NCBI GenBank assembly: GCA_900542235.1
Contig: UQNB01000004.1
Coordinates: 1-49,048, forward strand
Length of the DNA stretch: 49,048 nt
Direction of reading: 5' to 3'
Source: an uncultured Collinsella sp.
Lineage (GTDB): Bacteria > Actinomycetota > Coriobacteriia > Coriobacteriales > Coriobacteriaceae
In this document: in pieces, positions 42,694-49,048 of the stretch
Layout of the letters: each line of letters starts with the position of its first letter
How positions within the stretch are numbered: position 1 is the stretch's first letter
The notes under the pieces: generated by a model
What the model was told of the DNA's origin: nothing
The model's input: the letters and a program-made list of their open reading frames with translations, nothing else
Database searches by the model: none
Position numbers and translations under genes: made by a program

Positions 42694-42870
42694 CGTGGCA
42701 CGTTCCCAGCGTGCGGCGGAGGGGGCGGGCCTGAGACATATTAAGGTTGCTGCTCTACAGTCCTGCTCACGACGGAGAGCACATTAAGTGCTCTCCTGTT
42801 CGTGCGGAACTCGCGACAACCTTAATATGTCTCGGGCCCGCCCCCTCCGCCGCACACTGGGAACGCCACG
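42694..42870. repeat. 177-bp fold-back element with about 54-bp arms and a nested hairpin
   Basis: The left arm (42694-42749) and right arm (42817-42870) are inverted copies that differ by one 2-nt bulge and two mismatches. The arms include GTGCGGCGGAGGGGGCGGGC and GAGACATATTAAGGTTG. The 67-nt centre carries a perfect 9-bp hairpin, GGAGAGCAC (42774-42782) with GTGCTCTCC (42788-42796). It has no coding frame and lies between the phosphatase stop and the rplC promoter. Confidence 0.93.
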
Positions 42871-42899
42871 TTGATGTCTGCTAAACCTTGCTCGCTCAG

Positions 42900-43520
42900 C
42901 TAATTACTTTGTTGGGGATCCACAATTTGCTGCAAGGTGAACTTGCATTGGAGCGTATCGTCCTCTTCTCGCGCATCGTCAAAATCGAAGATCATGATGG
43001 CGCAGTTGGGGAGTTTTGTTGGGAGCTCGAAGTCCTCTGGGGCTGCAGCCTTGATGAATTGGCGGCTGGCGCTGCCGTGGCTTACTGCTAGAAGGGTTTC
43101 GATGCCCTCGGCGCCCATGAGATTGGTGAGGGTGCCTACCATGCGCTCTTGCAGCGCATGGCTTCCTTCTCCTCCGAAGGGGACCAGGTCCTCGCCCGGA
43201 TCCCAGACGTCGGTGGGAAGGGCATCGTGGGGGCCTTCTTCGAAGGAGCCGTAGCTGCGCTCGATGATGCCTTCGCAGGGCTCGACTGCTGCGTCCGAGC
43301 CGAGGAGCTCGCATGCGACGAGCTGAGCTGTGTCCATGGCTCGGCCTAAGGGCGAAGAGACCACTTTATCGGGAACGACGCCGTGGGCCCTGAGCCATGC
43401 GGCTGCCCTTCCCGCTTGCTTGCGGCCCAGGTCGGTCAACGGTGAATTACAGCGGCCCTGAACCAGCTTTTTGACGTTGAATTCCGTCTGGCCGTGGCGG
43501 AGTAGATACAGCTTCTTCAT
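42900..43520 (-). CDS. Histidine phosphatase family protein (phosphoglycerate mutase-like)
   Basis: The 206-residue enzyme belongs to the histidine phosphatase superfamily. The catalytic motif is LYLLRHGQTEFN (H9), and the second histidine is in LLAVSHGSASRQF. The acidic residue and arginine in SSPLGRAMDTA complete the pocket. It could dephosphorylate a sugar phosphate or nucleotide; the family cannot be split into mutase and phosphatase by eye. AAGGGGAG lies just upstream of the ATG. It stands alone, between the fold-back element and the CDF transporter. Confidence 0.92.
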   Translation of the reverse strand: MKKLYLLRHGQTEFNVKKLVQGRCNSPLTDLGRKQAGRAAAWLRAHGVVPDKVVSSPLGRAMDTAQLVACELLGSDAAVEPCEGIIERSYGSFEEGPHDALPTDVWDPGEDLVPFGGEGSHALQERMVGTLTNLMGAEGIETLLAVSHGSASRQFIKAAAPEDFELPTKLPNCAIMIFDFDDAREEDDTLQCKFTLQQIVDPQQSN

Positions 43521-43559
43521 GCTCTCCCCTTCTGCTTCAGTTACCTTGCTGGCACAGCC

Positions 43560-44714
43560 CTACTCGTGGGTATGGCCTACGTAGTCTTCGTCGATCGTAA
43601 TCTTGGCGACCGACTTGGGATATTCCGATTCGACCCTCTGGGCCAGCGCGTGCTTTACGTCTTCGGCGCTCATCTGCAGATCCGAGGGACACACACAGTC
43701 AAAGATCACATTGGTGTGCGTAGGACCCGGCACACAGCGCAGGTCATGAATCGAGAGGCGGCTATCGATCTGTTGGGCCATGGCGTGAATGCGCAAGCGC
43801 ATGCTCGCCACCTTGGGGTCATCGGTCACGATGGGATCGTAGTGAAGCGTGACAATCATGCCGTCTTCGTCCCTGAATGCCTGTTCGATGTTGTCGAGCG
43901 TGTCGTGACTTTCCAGCGGGCTGGCCTCAGCTGCCATCTCGGCGTGAGCGCTTGCGAACTTCCTGCCCGGGCCGTAGTCGTGAACCATCAAATCGTGAAC
44001 GCCCAAAACGCCGGGGTAGCTCATGATCTTGTCTCGAATGTGCTTGACCAGCTTAGGATCGGGCGCCTGGCCCAAAAGCGGGCTCACCGTATCCTGGATG
44101 AGTTCAAAACCGCTCCAGCCAATATAGGCGCCAACGGCAAGGCCGACCCATGCGTCAAGATTGATGTGCGTCACCTGCGAAACAATTGCGCACGCTAACA
44201 CGGCGCCTGTGGCAAGGACATCGTTCTTGGAATCCTGCGCGGTCGCATGCAGCGTCTCGGACTCAATGCGATCGCCGAGCTTTTGGTTGAGGGCCGCCAT
44301 CCAGAGCTTTACGACCATCGAAAGCGCAAGGACTGCCACCAGGGCAAGCGAGAACTCGACAGGCTCGGGGTTGATAATTCGCTCCACCGACGACTTCACC
44401 AGCTCAACGCCAATCAGCAGCACAAGTGCCGCTACGACCAGACCTGAGAGATACTCGTAGCGACCGTGGCCGTAAGGATGCTCGGGGTCGGCCGGCTTGC
44501 TCGCCAGCTTAAAGCCCAGCACGCTCACGATATTCGAGCTGGCATCGGACAGGTTGTTCATGGCGTCTGCCACGATCGAAACCGATCCCGAAACCACACC
44601 AATTGCGCCCTTCGCAGCACATAGCGCCACATTGGCGAGAATACACACCATGCCCGTCAACGTACCCACGCGTGCACGGTCACCCTGCGCACGCTTAACA
44701 ATCCACTCGACCAT
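43560..44714 (-). CDS. Cation diffusion facilitator (CDF) family transporter
   Basis: The 384-residue protein exports divalent metal ions such as Zn, Mn, Fe or Co in exchange for protons. It has six predicted membrane helices in the first 220 residues. Metal-site residues appear in ADAMNNLSDASSN (helix 2) and in HATAQDSKNDVLATG (helix 5), with HPYGHGRYEY in between. The N and D pattern at the helix 2 site resembles Mn-transporting members more than Zn exporters with an HD pattern, though this is tentative. The long C-terminal domain (about 170 residues) is cytoplasmic and ends in HTHE. Confidence 0.92.
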   Translation of the reverse strand: MVEWIVKRAQGDRARVGTLTGMVCILANVALCAAKGAIGVVSGSVSIVADAMNNLSDASSNIVSVLGFKLASKPADPEHPYGHGRYEYLSGLVVAALVLLIGVELVKSSVERIINPEPVEFSLALVAVLALSMVVKLWMAALNQKLGDRIESETLHATAQDSKNDVLATGAVLACAIVSQVTHINLDAWVGLAVGAYIGWSGFELIQDTVSPLLGQAPDPKLVKHIRDKIMSYPGVLGVHDLMVHDYGPGRKFASAHAEMAAEASPLESHDTLDNIEQAFRDEDGMIVTLHYDPIVTDDPKVASMRLRIHAMAQQIDSRLSIHDLRCVPGPTHTNVIFDCVCPSDLQMSAEDVKHALAQRVESEYPKSVAKITIDEDYVGHTHE

Positions 44715-44793
44715 CTACATCCGCCCCCACGGTACTACCTATATATCTATTGCTCAAACGGATTGTAGTGTAGCCACTTTGTCCCCCAGATAC

Positions 44794-44826
44794 AAAAAGG
44801 CCGCAGCCCACACGGGCCACGGCCTT
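44794..44826 (-). terminator. Terminator after the PTS EIIC gene
   Basis: On the minus strand AAGGCCG (44826-44820) pairs with CGGCCTT (44803-44797), with an inner CCC/GGG step, followed by TTTTT (44798-44794). It lies 39 bp past the EIIC stop. Confidence 0.88.
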
Positions 44827-44828
44827 GG

Positions 44829-44857
44829 AATGTGACATGCGGGACTGTCCCCTTGTC
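44829..44857. repeat. Short repeat, copy 1, flanking the PTS EIIC gene
   Basis: AATGTGACATGCGGG-A-CTGTCCCCTTGTC is almost identical to the sequence at 46094-46121, lacking only one base there. The copy is in direct orientation and lies just downstream of the EIIC stop. Confidence 0.85.
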
Positions 44858-44864
44858 GATCGAT

Positions 44865-46079
44865 TTATGCGCTTGCTTCGGCCACGCTCTTTGAGGTTTC
44901 GGGCAAATCGGCTTCGTCTTCCGCCGCCTGCCCCTTCGCCGGCACCATGCCAAAGCAGTAGCTCAACGCCGAAGATACCGCAAATGCCGTGCCACCGGCA
45001 GCGCAGCACCACAACAGGTTCGAGATGCCACCCGTGGCAAAGCCAATGACCATGAGGACATTCGTCATGCCGATGGTATAGGCCGTAACGTGGCCCACGG
45101 CCGCAACAAGGCCTCCGACGGCGCCGCCAATGGCCATGCACGTCAGGCACCTGCCATATTTAAAGCCGCAGCCGTACAGCGCTGGCTCGCTTACACCGCC
45201 AAGCACGCCCGAGATCGAATAGCCCAGCATGAGCGCCTTCTCGTCCCTATCCGCAACGCGGAGCGACGCGCCAAAGGGCATGCCCCAAACGGCGAACGTC
45301 GCCATCGTCGCGGCGATCAGGATGCACGAATCCGTTCCCACACTCATAAACTGCGCATAAGCGAGCGATAGGACAACGTTGCTGACGCCCGCGATCTTAA
45401 GGAACTCCCAGCCCGCGGCAAGCCCCATGAGCGTGAGCAGCGACACGATGCCACCGGAATTGCCAAGCATAAACATAAGCTGTCCCAACAGCATGCCCAG
45501 ATAGCTGCCCGCCGGCGCCGTAATGCACAGCGAAACCGGAACCATGACGAGCATGGTTGCAAACGGAACGAACGAAAACGCCACGGCCTTAGGGATAACG
45601 CGCCGAAAGAAACACTCCACTCGCCATAGCACGGGCACCGAGATGAGAACCGGAATAACAGTCGTCGTGTAATCGTTGACCGGCGCGGGAAGCAGACCAT
45701 ACACGGAAGTCATCGATGCCCCCGTCGTCGATGCGGCATCGACGAGCTTAAGCAGATCGGGCGCAATCAATACGCCGCCCAGCATCATGCCCAGCTGCTC
45801 CGAGCAACCGAGCTGGCGGGCGGCCGCCCAACCAAGATAAATGGGCAAAAAGTAGTAGCCGGCGTTATAGAGCCAACTGTAGAACAGGCGATAGATTTCG
45901 GAATCGGCAGACCACAGGCCCAGCATGCCCTCGCCCATAATGACGGCGACGGTGCGGAACAACGCCGCGCAGACAATAAAGGGCAGCGCCGACATCATGC
46001 TTTTGGACAGATAGTCCACCACGGCCATGGCGTTTGATGAAACCGTCGTTGTAAACGAGGTGTTAGAAACTTGTGACAT
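44865..46079 (-). CDS. Stand-alone PTS EIIC component, glucose/beta-glucoside family
   Basis: The 404-residue membrane protein matches the EIIC domain of glucose-superfamily PTS permeases. The signature GVSEPALYGCGFKYGRCL corresponds to the ITEPALYGV motif. About 10 hydrophobic segments are visible. No EIIB or EIIA domain is fused, and none lies next to it, so it must borrow them from another permease if it works by phosphotransfer. I chose the ATG at 46079, with GGGAAAGG 6 nt upstream; the longer open frame to 46379 is antisense to accDA and not credible. The C-terminal tail is acidic. Sugar unknown. Confidence 0.87.
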   Translation of the reverse strand: MSQVSNTSFTTTVSSNAMAVVDYLSKSMMSALPFIVCAALFRTVAVIMGEGMLGLWSADSEIYRLFYSWLYNAGYYFLPIYLGWAAARQLGCSEQLGMMLGGVLIAPDLLKLVDAASTTGASMTSVYGLLPAPVNDYTTTVIPVLISVPVLWRVECFFRRVIPKAVAFSFVPFATMLVMVPVSLCITAPAGSYLGMLLGQLMFMLGNSGGIVSLLTLMGLAAGWEFLKIAGVSNVVLSLAYAQFMSVGTDSCILIAATMATFAVWGMPFGASLRVADRDEKALMLGYSISGVLGGVSEPALYGCGFKYGRCLTCMAIGGAVGGLVAAVGHVTAYTIGMTNVLMVIGFATGGISNLLWCCAAGGTAFAVSSALSYCFGMVPAKGQAAEDEADLPETSKSVAEASA

Positions 46080-46093
46080 AGAACGCCTTTCCC

Positions 46094-46124
46094 AATGTGA
46101 CATGCGGGCTGTCCCCTTGTCACA
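46094..46124. repeat. Short repeat, copy 2, overlapping the accDA stop codon
   Basis: The repeat has palindromic ends, TGTGACA (46096-46102) and TGTCACA (46118-46124). It contains the TGA stop codon of accDA (46122-46120, minus strand). Together with copy 1 at 44829 it brackets the EIIC gene as a direct repeat. Confidence 0.8.
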
Positions 46125-47844
46125 TCGTGCGGTACTGACCGATTGCGCGGTACTTTTCGTAGCGGAGGTTTGTGAGGGTCGCGTCGTCGAGCTGCCCAAG
46201 CGTATCGAAGGCATCGAATGCCGAGGACATAACGGCACTGGCGATTTCCTCATGCGACAGGCCCCTATCGTCAACAATGCCGTCGATGATACCGAGCGCC
46301 AGCAGATCGGGGGCCGTGAGCTTAAGCGCCTCGGCGGCCTCATTCGCGCGCTCGGTATCCTTCCACAGGATCGACGCACAGGCCTCGGGGCTCACGACCG
46401 AATAGGCCGAGCTCGAGAGCATCAGGATGCGGTCGGCCACGGACAGCGCCAGCGCGCCACCAGAGCCGCCCTCGCCTGTCACCACCGAGACAATCGGTGT
46501 CTTAAGGCCGCTCATCTCCATGAGATTCTGGGCAATTGCCTCGCCCTGGCCGCGCTCCTCGGCACCGATGCCGCAAAACGCGCCCGAAGTATCGACCAGA
46601 CACAGAACCGGTCGACCAAACTTTTCGGCCTGGCGCATCAGGCGACGCGCTTTGCGGTAGCCCTCGGGATGCGCCATGCCAAAGTTGCGGCGCATACGCT
46701 CTTTGGTCGTGGTGCCGCGCTCGATGGCGATGACCGTTACGGGGCGTCCGTCTTTCCAGCCAATGCCAGCCACCACAGCGGCGTCGTCGCCAAAGTAACG
46801 GTCGCCGTGCAGCTCCACAAATCCATCCAGGCCCAGCGAGATCATCTCACCCGCCGTGGCGCGATCTGCCGAGCGGGTCTGCTTGACAATCTCGAGCGCA
46901 GTTTTTGGTGCCGCCGAGCGCTTGAACAAGTGTCCCAGCTTTTTGCCGCGGCGGGTCGTATGCACGATCTCATGCGGTGCCCCCAGGCCGGGCGCGTGTC
47001 CTTCGTGCAGCGCCAGCAACTCGCCCACCGTGAGCGCAATCTCGCCACGCGGAACGACGGCATCGCAAAAGCCGTGCTCCAACAAAAACTCGGAGCGCTG
47101 GAATCCCTTGGGCAGGCGCTTGTGCATGTTCTGCTCGATCACTCGTGGACCGGCAAATGCCGTCAGGGCATCGGGCTCGGCCAGGATAATGTCGCCCTCC
47201 ATGGCAAAGCTCGCGGTTACGCCTCCGGTCGTAGGATCGGTGAGCACCGTGATATACAGGCCGCCCGCCTCGCTATGGCGCCTAACCGCCGCAGAAATCT
47301 TGGCCATCTGCATAAGCGATGTCACGCCCTCTTGCATGCGCGCACCGCCCGAAACGGTAAAGCCGACAACTGGCAATCCCAACTCGGTCGCACGCTCAAA
47401 TGTGCGACAGATCTTCTCGCCCACCACGGAACCCATCGAGCCCATCATAAAGTTGGCGTCCATAAAGAAGAGCGCCGTATCGCAACCGCAGATTTTGCCC
47501 TTGCCGCACACGACGGCATCGCGCTCGCCCGAACGCTCGACCGCGCCCTTGAGCTTGTCGGCATAGCCGGGAAACGAGAGGAAGTCCTCCGACGCCAGAT
47601 TGGCATCCCATTCCTCAAACGTGCCCTCATCGACCGTCATGCGCATGCGCGCGCGACCGCTCACGCGAAAGTGTTTGCCGCAACGAGGGCAGACCTCGAG
47701 GTTATCGTGCAGGCGTGCCTCATCGATCACACGGCGGCACTCCGGGCACTTGATAAATACGTGACGCGCGGGAAACTCGGCACACGACTCGGTCATCGGT
47801 CCCTCGAGGACGTTGACCGTCTTCGCTTTTCTATTCATCAGCAT
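46120..47844 (-). CDS. accDA: Acetyl-CoA carboxylase carboxyltransferase, fused beta and alpha subunits
   Basis: This 574-residue fusion catalyses transfer of the carboxyl group from biotin to acetyl-CoA to form malonyl-CoA. The AccD half starts with a zinc ribbon (C33, C36, C52, C55). Its crotonase-fold core includes GSVVGEKI and SGGARMQEG. The AccA half starts near residue 300 and contains VELHGDRYFGDD, IERGTTTKE and VTGEGGSGGALA. In E. coli these are separate proteins; the fusion occurs in several Gram-positive lineages. The start overlaps accC by 14 bp, so the two are coupled. The stop lies inside a short repeat. Confidence 0.95.
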   Translation of the reverse strand: MLMNRKAKTVNVLEGPMTESCAEFPARHVFIKCPECRRVIDEARLHDNLEVCPRCGKHFRVSGRARMRMTVDEGTFEEWDANLASEDFLSFPGYADKLKGAVERSGERDAVVCGKGKICGCDTALFFMDANFMMGSMGSVVGEKICRTFERATELGLPVVGFTVSGGARMQEGVTSLMQMAKISAAVRRHSEAGGLYITVLTDPTTGGVTASFAMEGDIILAEPDALTAFAGPRVIEQNMHKRLPKGFQRSEFLLEHGFCDAVVPRGEIALTVGELLALHEGHAPGLGAPHEIVHTTRRGKKLGHLFKRSAAPKTALEIVKQTRSADRATAGEMISLGLDGFVELHGDRYFGDDAAVVAGIGWKDGRPVTVIAIERGTTTKERMRRNFGMAHPEGYRKARRLMRQAEKFGRPVLCLVDTSGAFCGIGAEERGQGEAIAQNLMEMSGLKTPIVSVVTGEGGSGGALALSVADRILMLSSSAYSVVSPEACASILWKDTERANEAAEALKLTAPDLLALGIIDGIVDDRGLSHEEIASAVMSSAFDAFDTLGQLDDATLTNLRYEKYRAIGQYRTM

Positions 47845-49027
47845 AGAGATGCCCCATCAGATCGGTGTGGTACATGCCCGACAAGAACTCGTCGTTTGCC
47901 AGCACGTCGAGCTGAAGCTCGCTGTTTTCGCTCACGCCCTCAATCACGAGCTCGCCCAAGGCCGAGCGCATCTTGCGAATGGCGCCGTCACGCGTGGGCG
48001 CACACACGATGAGCTTGCCGAGCATGGAGTCGTAGTACGGCGGAACGTTCGCACCGGCAAACATGGCGGAATCCCAGCGCACGCGCGGACCACCCGGCAC
48101 ACGCAACGCGGTGACCGTTCCGCATGACGGCAGAAAGTCCGGCGTTTCGGCATTGATGCGGCACTCCATGGCGTGGTTTCGGACCGGCATGTCCTCTTGC
48201 TCAAAGGGCAGAGGCTGGCCGGCTGCCACGCGCAGCTGCCACTTGACCAAGTCGGTATCGGTCACAAACTCCGTAACCGGATGCTCAACCTGCAAGCGCG
48301 TATTCATTTCCATAAAGTAGAAATTGCCGTCGTCCGAGTACAGGAACTCGATGGTACCGGCTCCTTCGTAGCCGACGGCACGAGCCAGGTCACGCGCCGC
48401 CTTGTGCATGCGAGCACGAATGTCGTCGTGTCCGTCGAGGCACGGCGCGGGGCTCTCCTCGATCAGCTTTTGGTTGCGGCGCTGCACCGAGCACTCGCGC
48501 TCGCCGAGCGAAAACACATGGCCCTGCTTATCGGCCATAATTTGCACCTCAACGTGGTGCGCCGGCGCGACGAACTTCTCCATGTAGCACTCGCCGTCGC
48601 CAAAAACGGCCTCGCCCTCGGCACGCGCCTCGATGAACGCCTTTGCCGCATCTTCCACGCGCTCGACCTTGCGAATGCCGCGACCGCCACCGCCTGCACG
48701 CGCCTTAATAAGCACGGGGCAGCCAATGCGCTCGGCCTCGGCCGTTGCCTCCTCGGGGCTTTTGAGCAAATCGCAGCCCGGCACGATGGGTACGCCCGCC
48801 GCGGCAGCCGTTCGACGCGCGGCGTCCTTGTCACCCATGCTGTCGATCACCTCGGCCGAAGGACCGACAAACGCCAGACCGTACTTGTCGCAGTCGCGCA
48901 CGAAACTTGCCTTCTCGGAAAAGAAGCCATAGCCGGGATGAATTGCCTTAGCTCCCGACTTTACGGCACAGGTGAGCACAGCATCGTCGTTGAGGTAGCT
49001 CTCGGCAAGACGCGGGGGCCCCCTGCA
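47831..49027 (-). CDS. accC: Biotin carboxylase subunit of acetyl-CoA carboxylase (5' end off the window edge)
   Basis: AccC carboxylates biotin on its carrier protein using ATP and bicarbonate. The visible part has IHPGYGFFSEKASFVRDC, the ATP-grasp glycine loop KARAGGGGRGIRKVE, EKFVAPAHHVEVQIMADKQG and FYFMEMNTRLQVEHPVTE, all intact. The N-terminal ~75 residues are missing. Upstream of 48979, the frame continues as RGPPRLAESYLNDDAV, a correct AccC sequence, and then meets a TAG at 49028-49030. The last 20 or so bases of the window do not look like AccC, so the stop may be an assembly-end error and not a real mutation. Confidence 0.9.
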   Translation of the reverse strand, partial: CRGPPRLAESYLNDDAVLTCAVKSGAKAIHPGYGFFSEKASFVRDCDKYGLAFVGPSAEVIDSMGDKDAARRTAAAAGVPIVPGCDLLKSPEEATAEAERIGCPVLIKARAGGGGRGIRKVERVEDAAKAFIEARAEGEAVFGDGECYMEKFVAPAHHVEVQIMADKQGHVFSLGERECSVQRRNQKLIEESPAPCLDGHDDIRARMHKAARDLARAVGYEGAGTIEFLYSDDGNFYFMEMNTRLQVEHPVTEFVTDTDLVKWQLRVAAGQPLPFEQEDMPVRNHAMECRINAETPDFLPSCGTVTALRVPGGPRVRWDSAMFAGANVPPYYDSMLGKLIVCAPTRDGAIRKMRSALGELVIEGVSENSELQLDVLANDEFLSGMYHTDLMGHLYADE

Positions 49028-49048
49028 CTACACCCCGCGGGCCGTTCC

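Overview
The window looks like a chromosomal segment of a gut actinobacterium of class Coriobacteriia, most like Collinsella. This is inferred from the high-GC coding sequence, the fused AccD-AccA carboxyltransferase, the selenium-type xanthine dehydrogenase cluster and the style of the ribosomal genes. I ran no database search, so species is not claimed.

Layout, left to right. (1) 1-9.7 kb is a defence-like accessory region: a type I restriction-modification operon (hsdR-hsdM-hsdS, hsdS cut by the window edge), a DEDDh exonuclease, an ATPase_2/DUF234 ATPase under a long AT-rich palindrome, and an AbiEi-like/DUF559-like protein. The last gene sits between two arrays of regularly spaced, alternately oriented half-sites (14 palindromic units, 60-62 bp period). 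(2) 9.8-20.7 kb is a purine catabolism cluster: a fused Fe-S/molybdopterin xanthine dehydrogenase of the selenium-dependent type, a four-cluster ferredoxin, YgfK, SsnA and an NCS2 permease on the minus strand, with a divergent YheO/DauR-like regulator and RidA. Its intercistronic spacers are rich in hairpins. (3) 21-26.4 kb holds a U32 peptidase-like protein, an RluA-type pseudouridine synthase, a second half-site array (40-bp step), a DeoR regulator and a Gfo/Idh/MocA oxidoreductase.

(4) 26.8-27.3 kb holds a truncated IS200/IS605 left end next to a gene fragment. (5) 27.4-34.9 kb is a carbohydrate operon: a LevR-like regulator, mannose-family PTS EIIB-EIIC-EIID-EIIA, a GH172 (former DUF2961) glycosidase and a ROK fructokinase. 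It suggests import and splitting of a furanoside such as a fructose disaccharide. The regulator's AAA+ domain looks dead and lacks the sigma-54 contact motif. (6) 35.1-35.9 kb is scar tissue: the 3' part of an MTA/SAH nucleosidase gene joined to a decayed IS3-family transposase.

(7) 36.6-42.4 kb is a ribosomal protein cluster, rplC-D-W-B-rpsS-rplV-rpsC-rplP-rpmC-rpsQ-rplN-rplX. It lacks rpsJ at the head and ends at a terminator after rplX instead of continuing to rplE, and it carries an internal hairpin and promoter-like block before rplB. (8) 42.7-49.0 kb holds a very long fold-back element, a histidine phosphatase, a cation diffusion facilitator, a stand-alone glucose-family PTS EIIC bracketed by repeats, and accC-accDA for fatty acid synthesis, with accC running off the right edge.

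The features most likely to be undescribed are the two classes of alternating half-site arrays, the 177-bp fold-back at 42.7 kb, the switch-like RNA structure between the purine permease and ssnA, and the sigma-54-independent-looking LevR regulator of a GH172-PTS operon.
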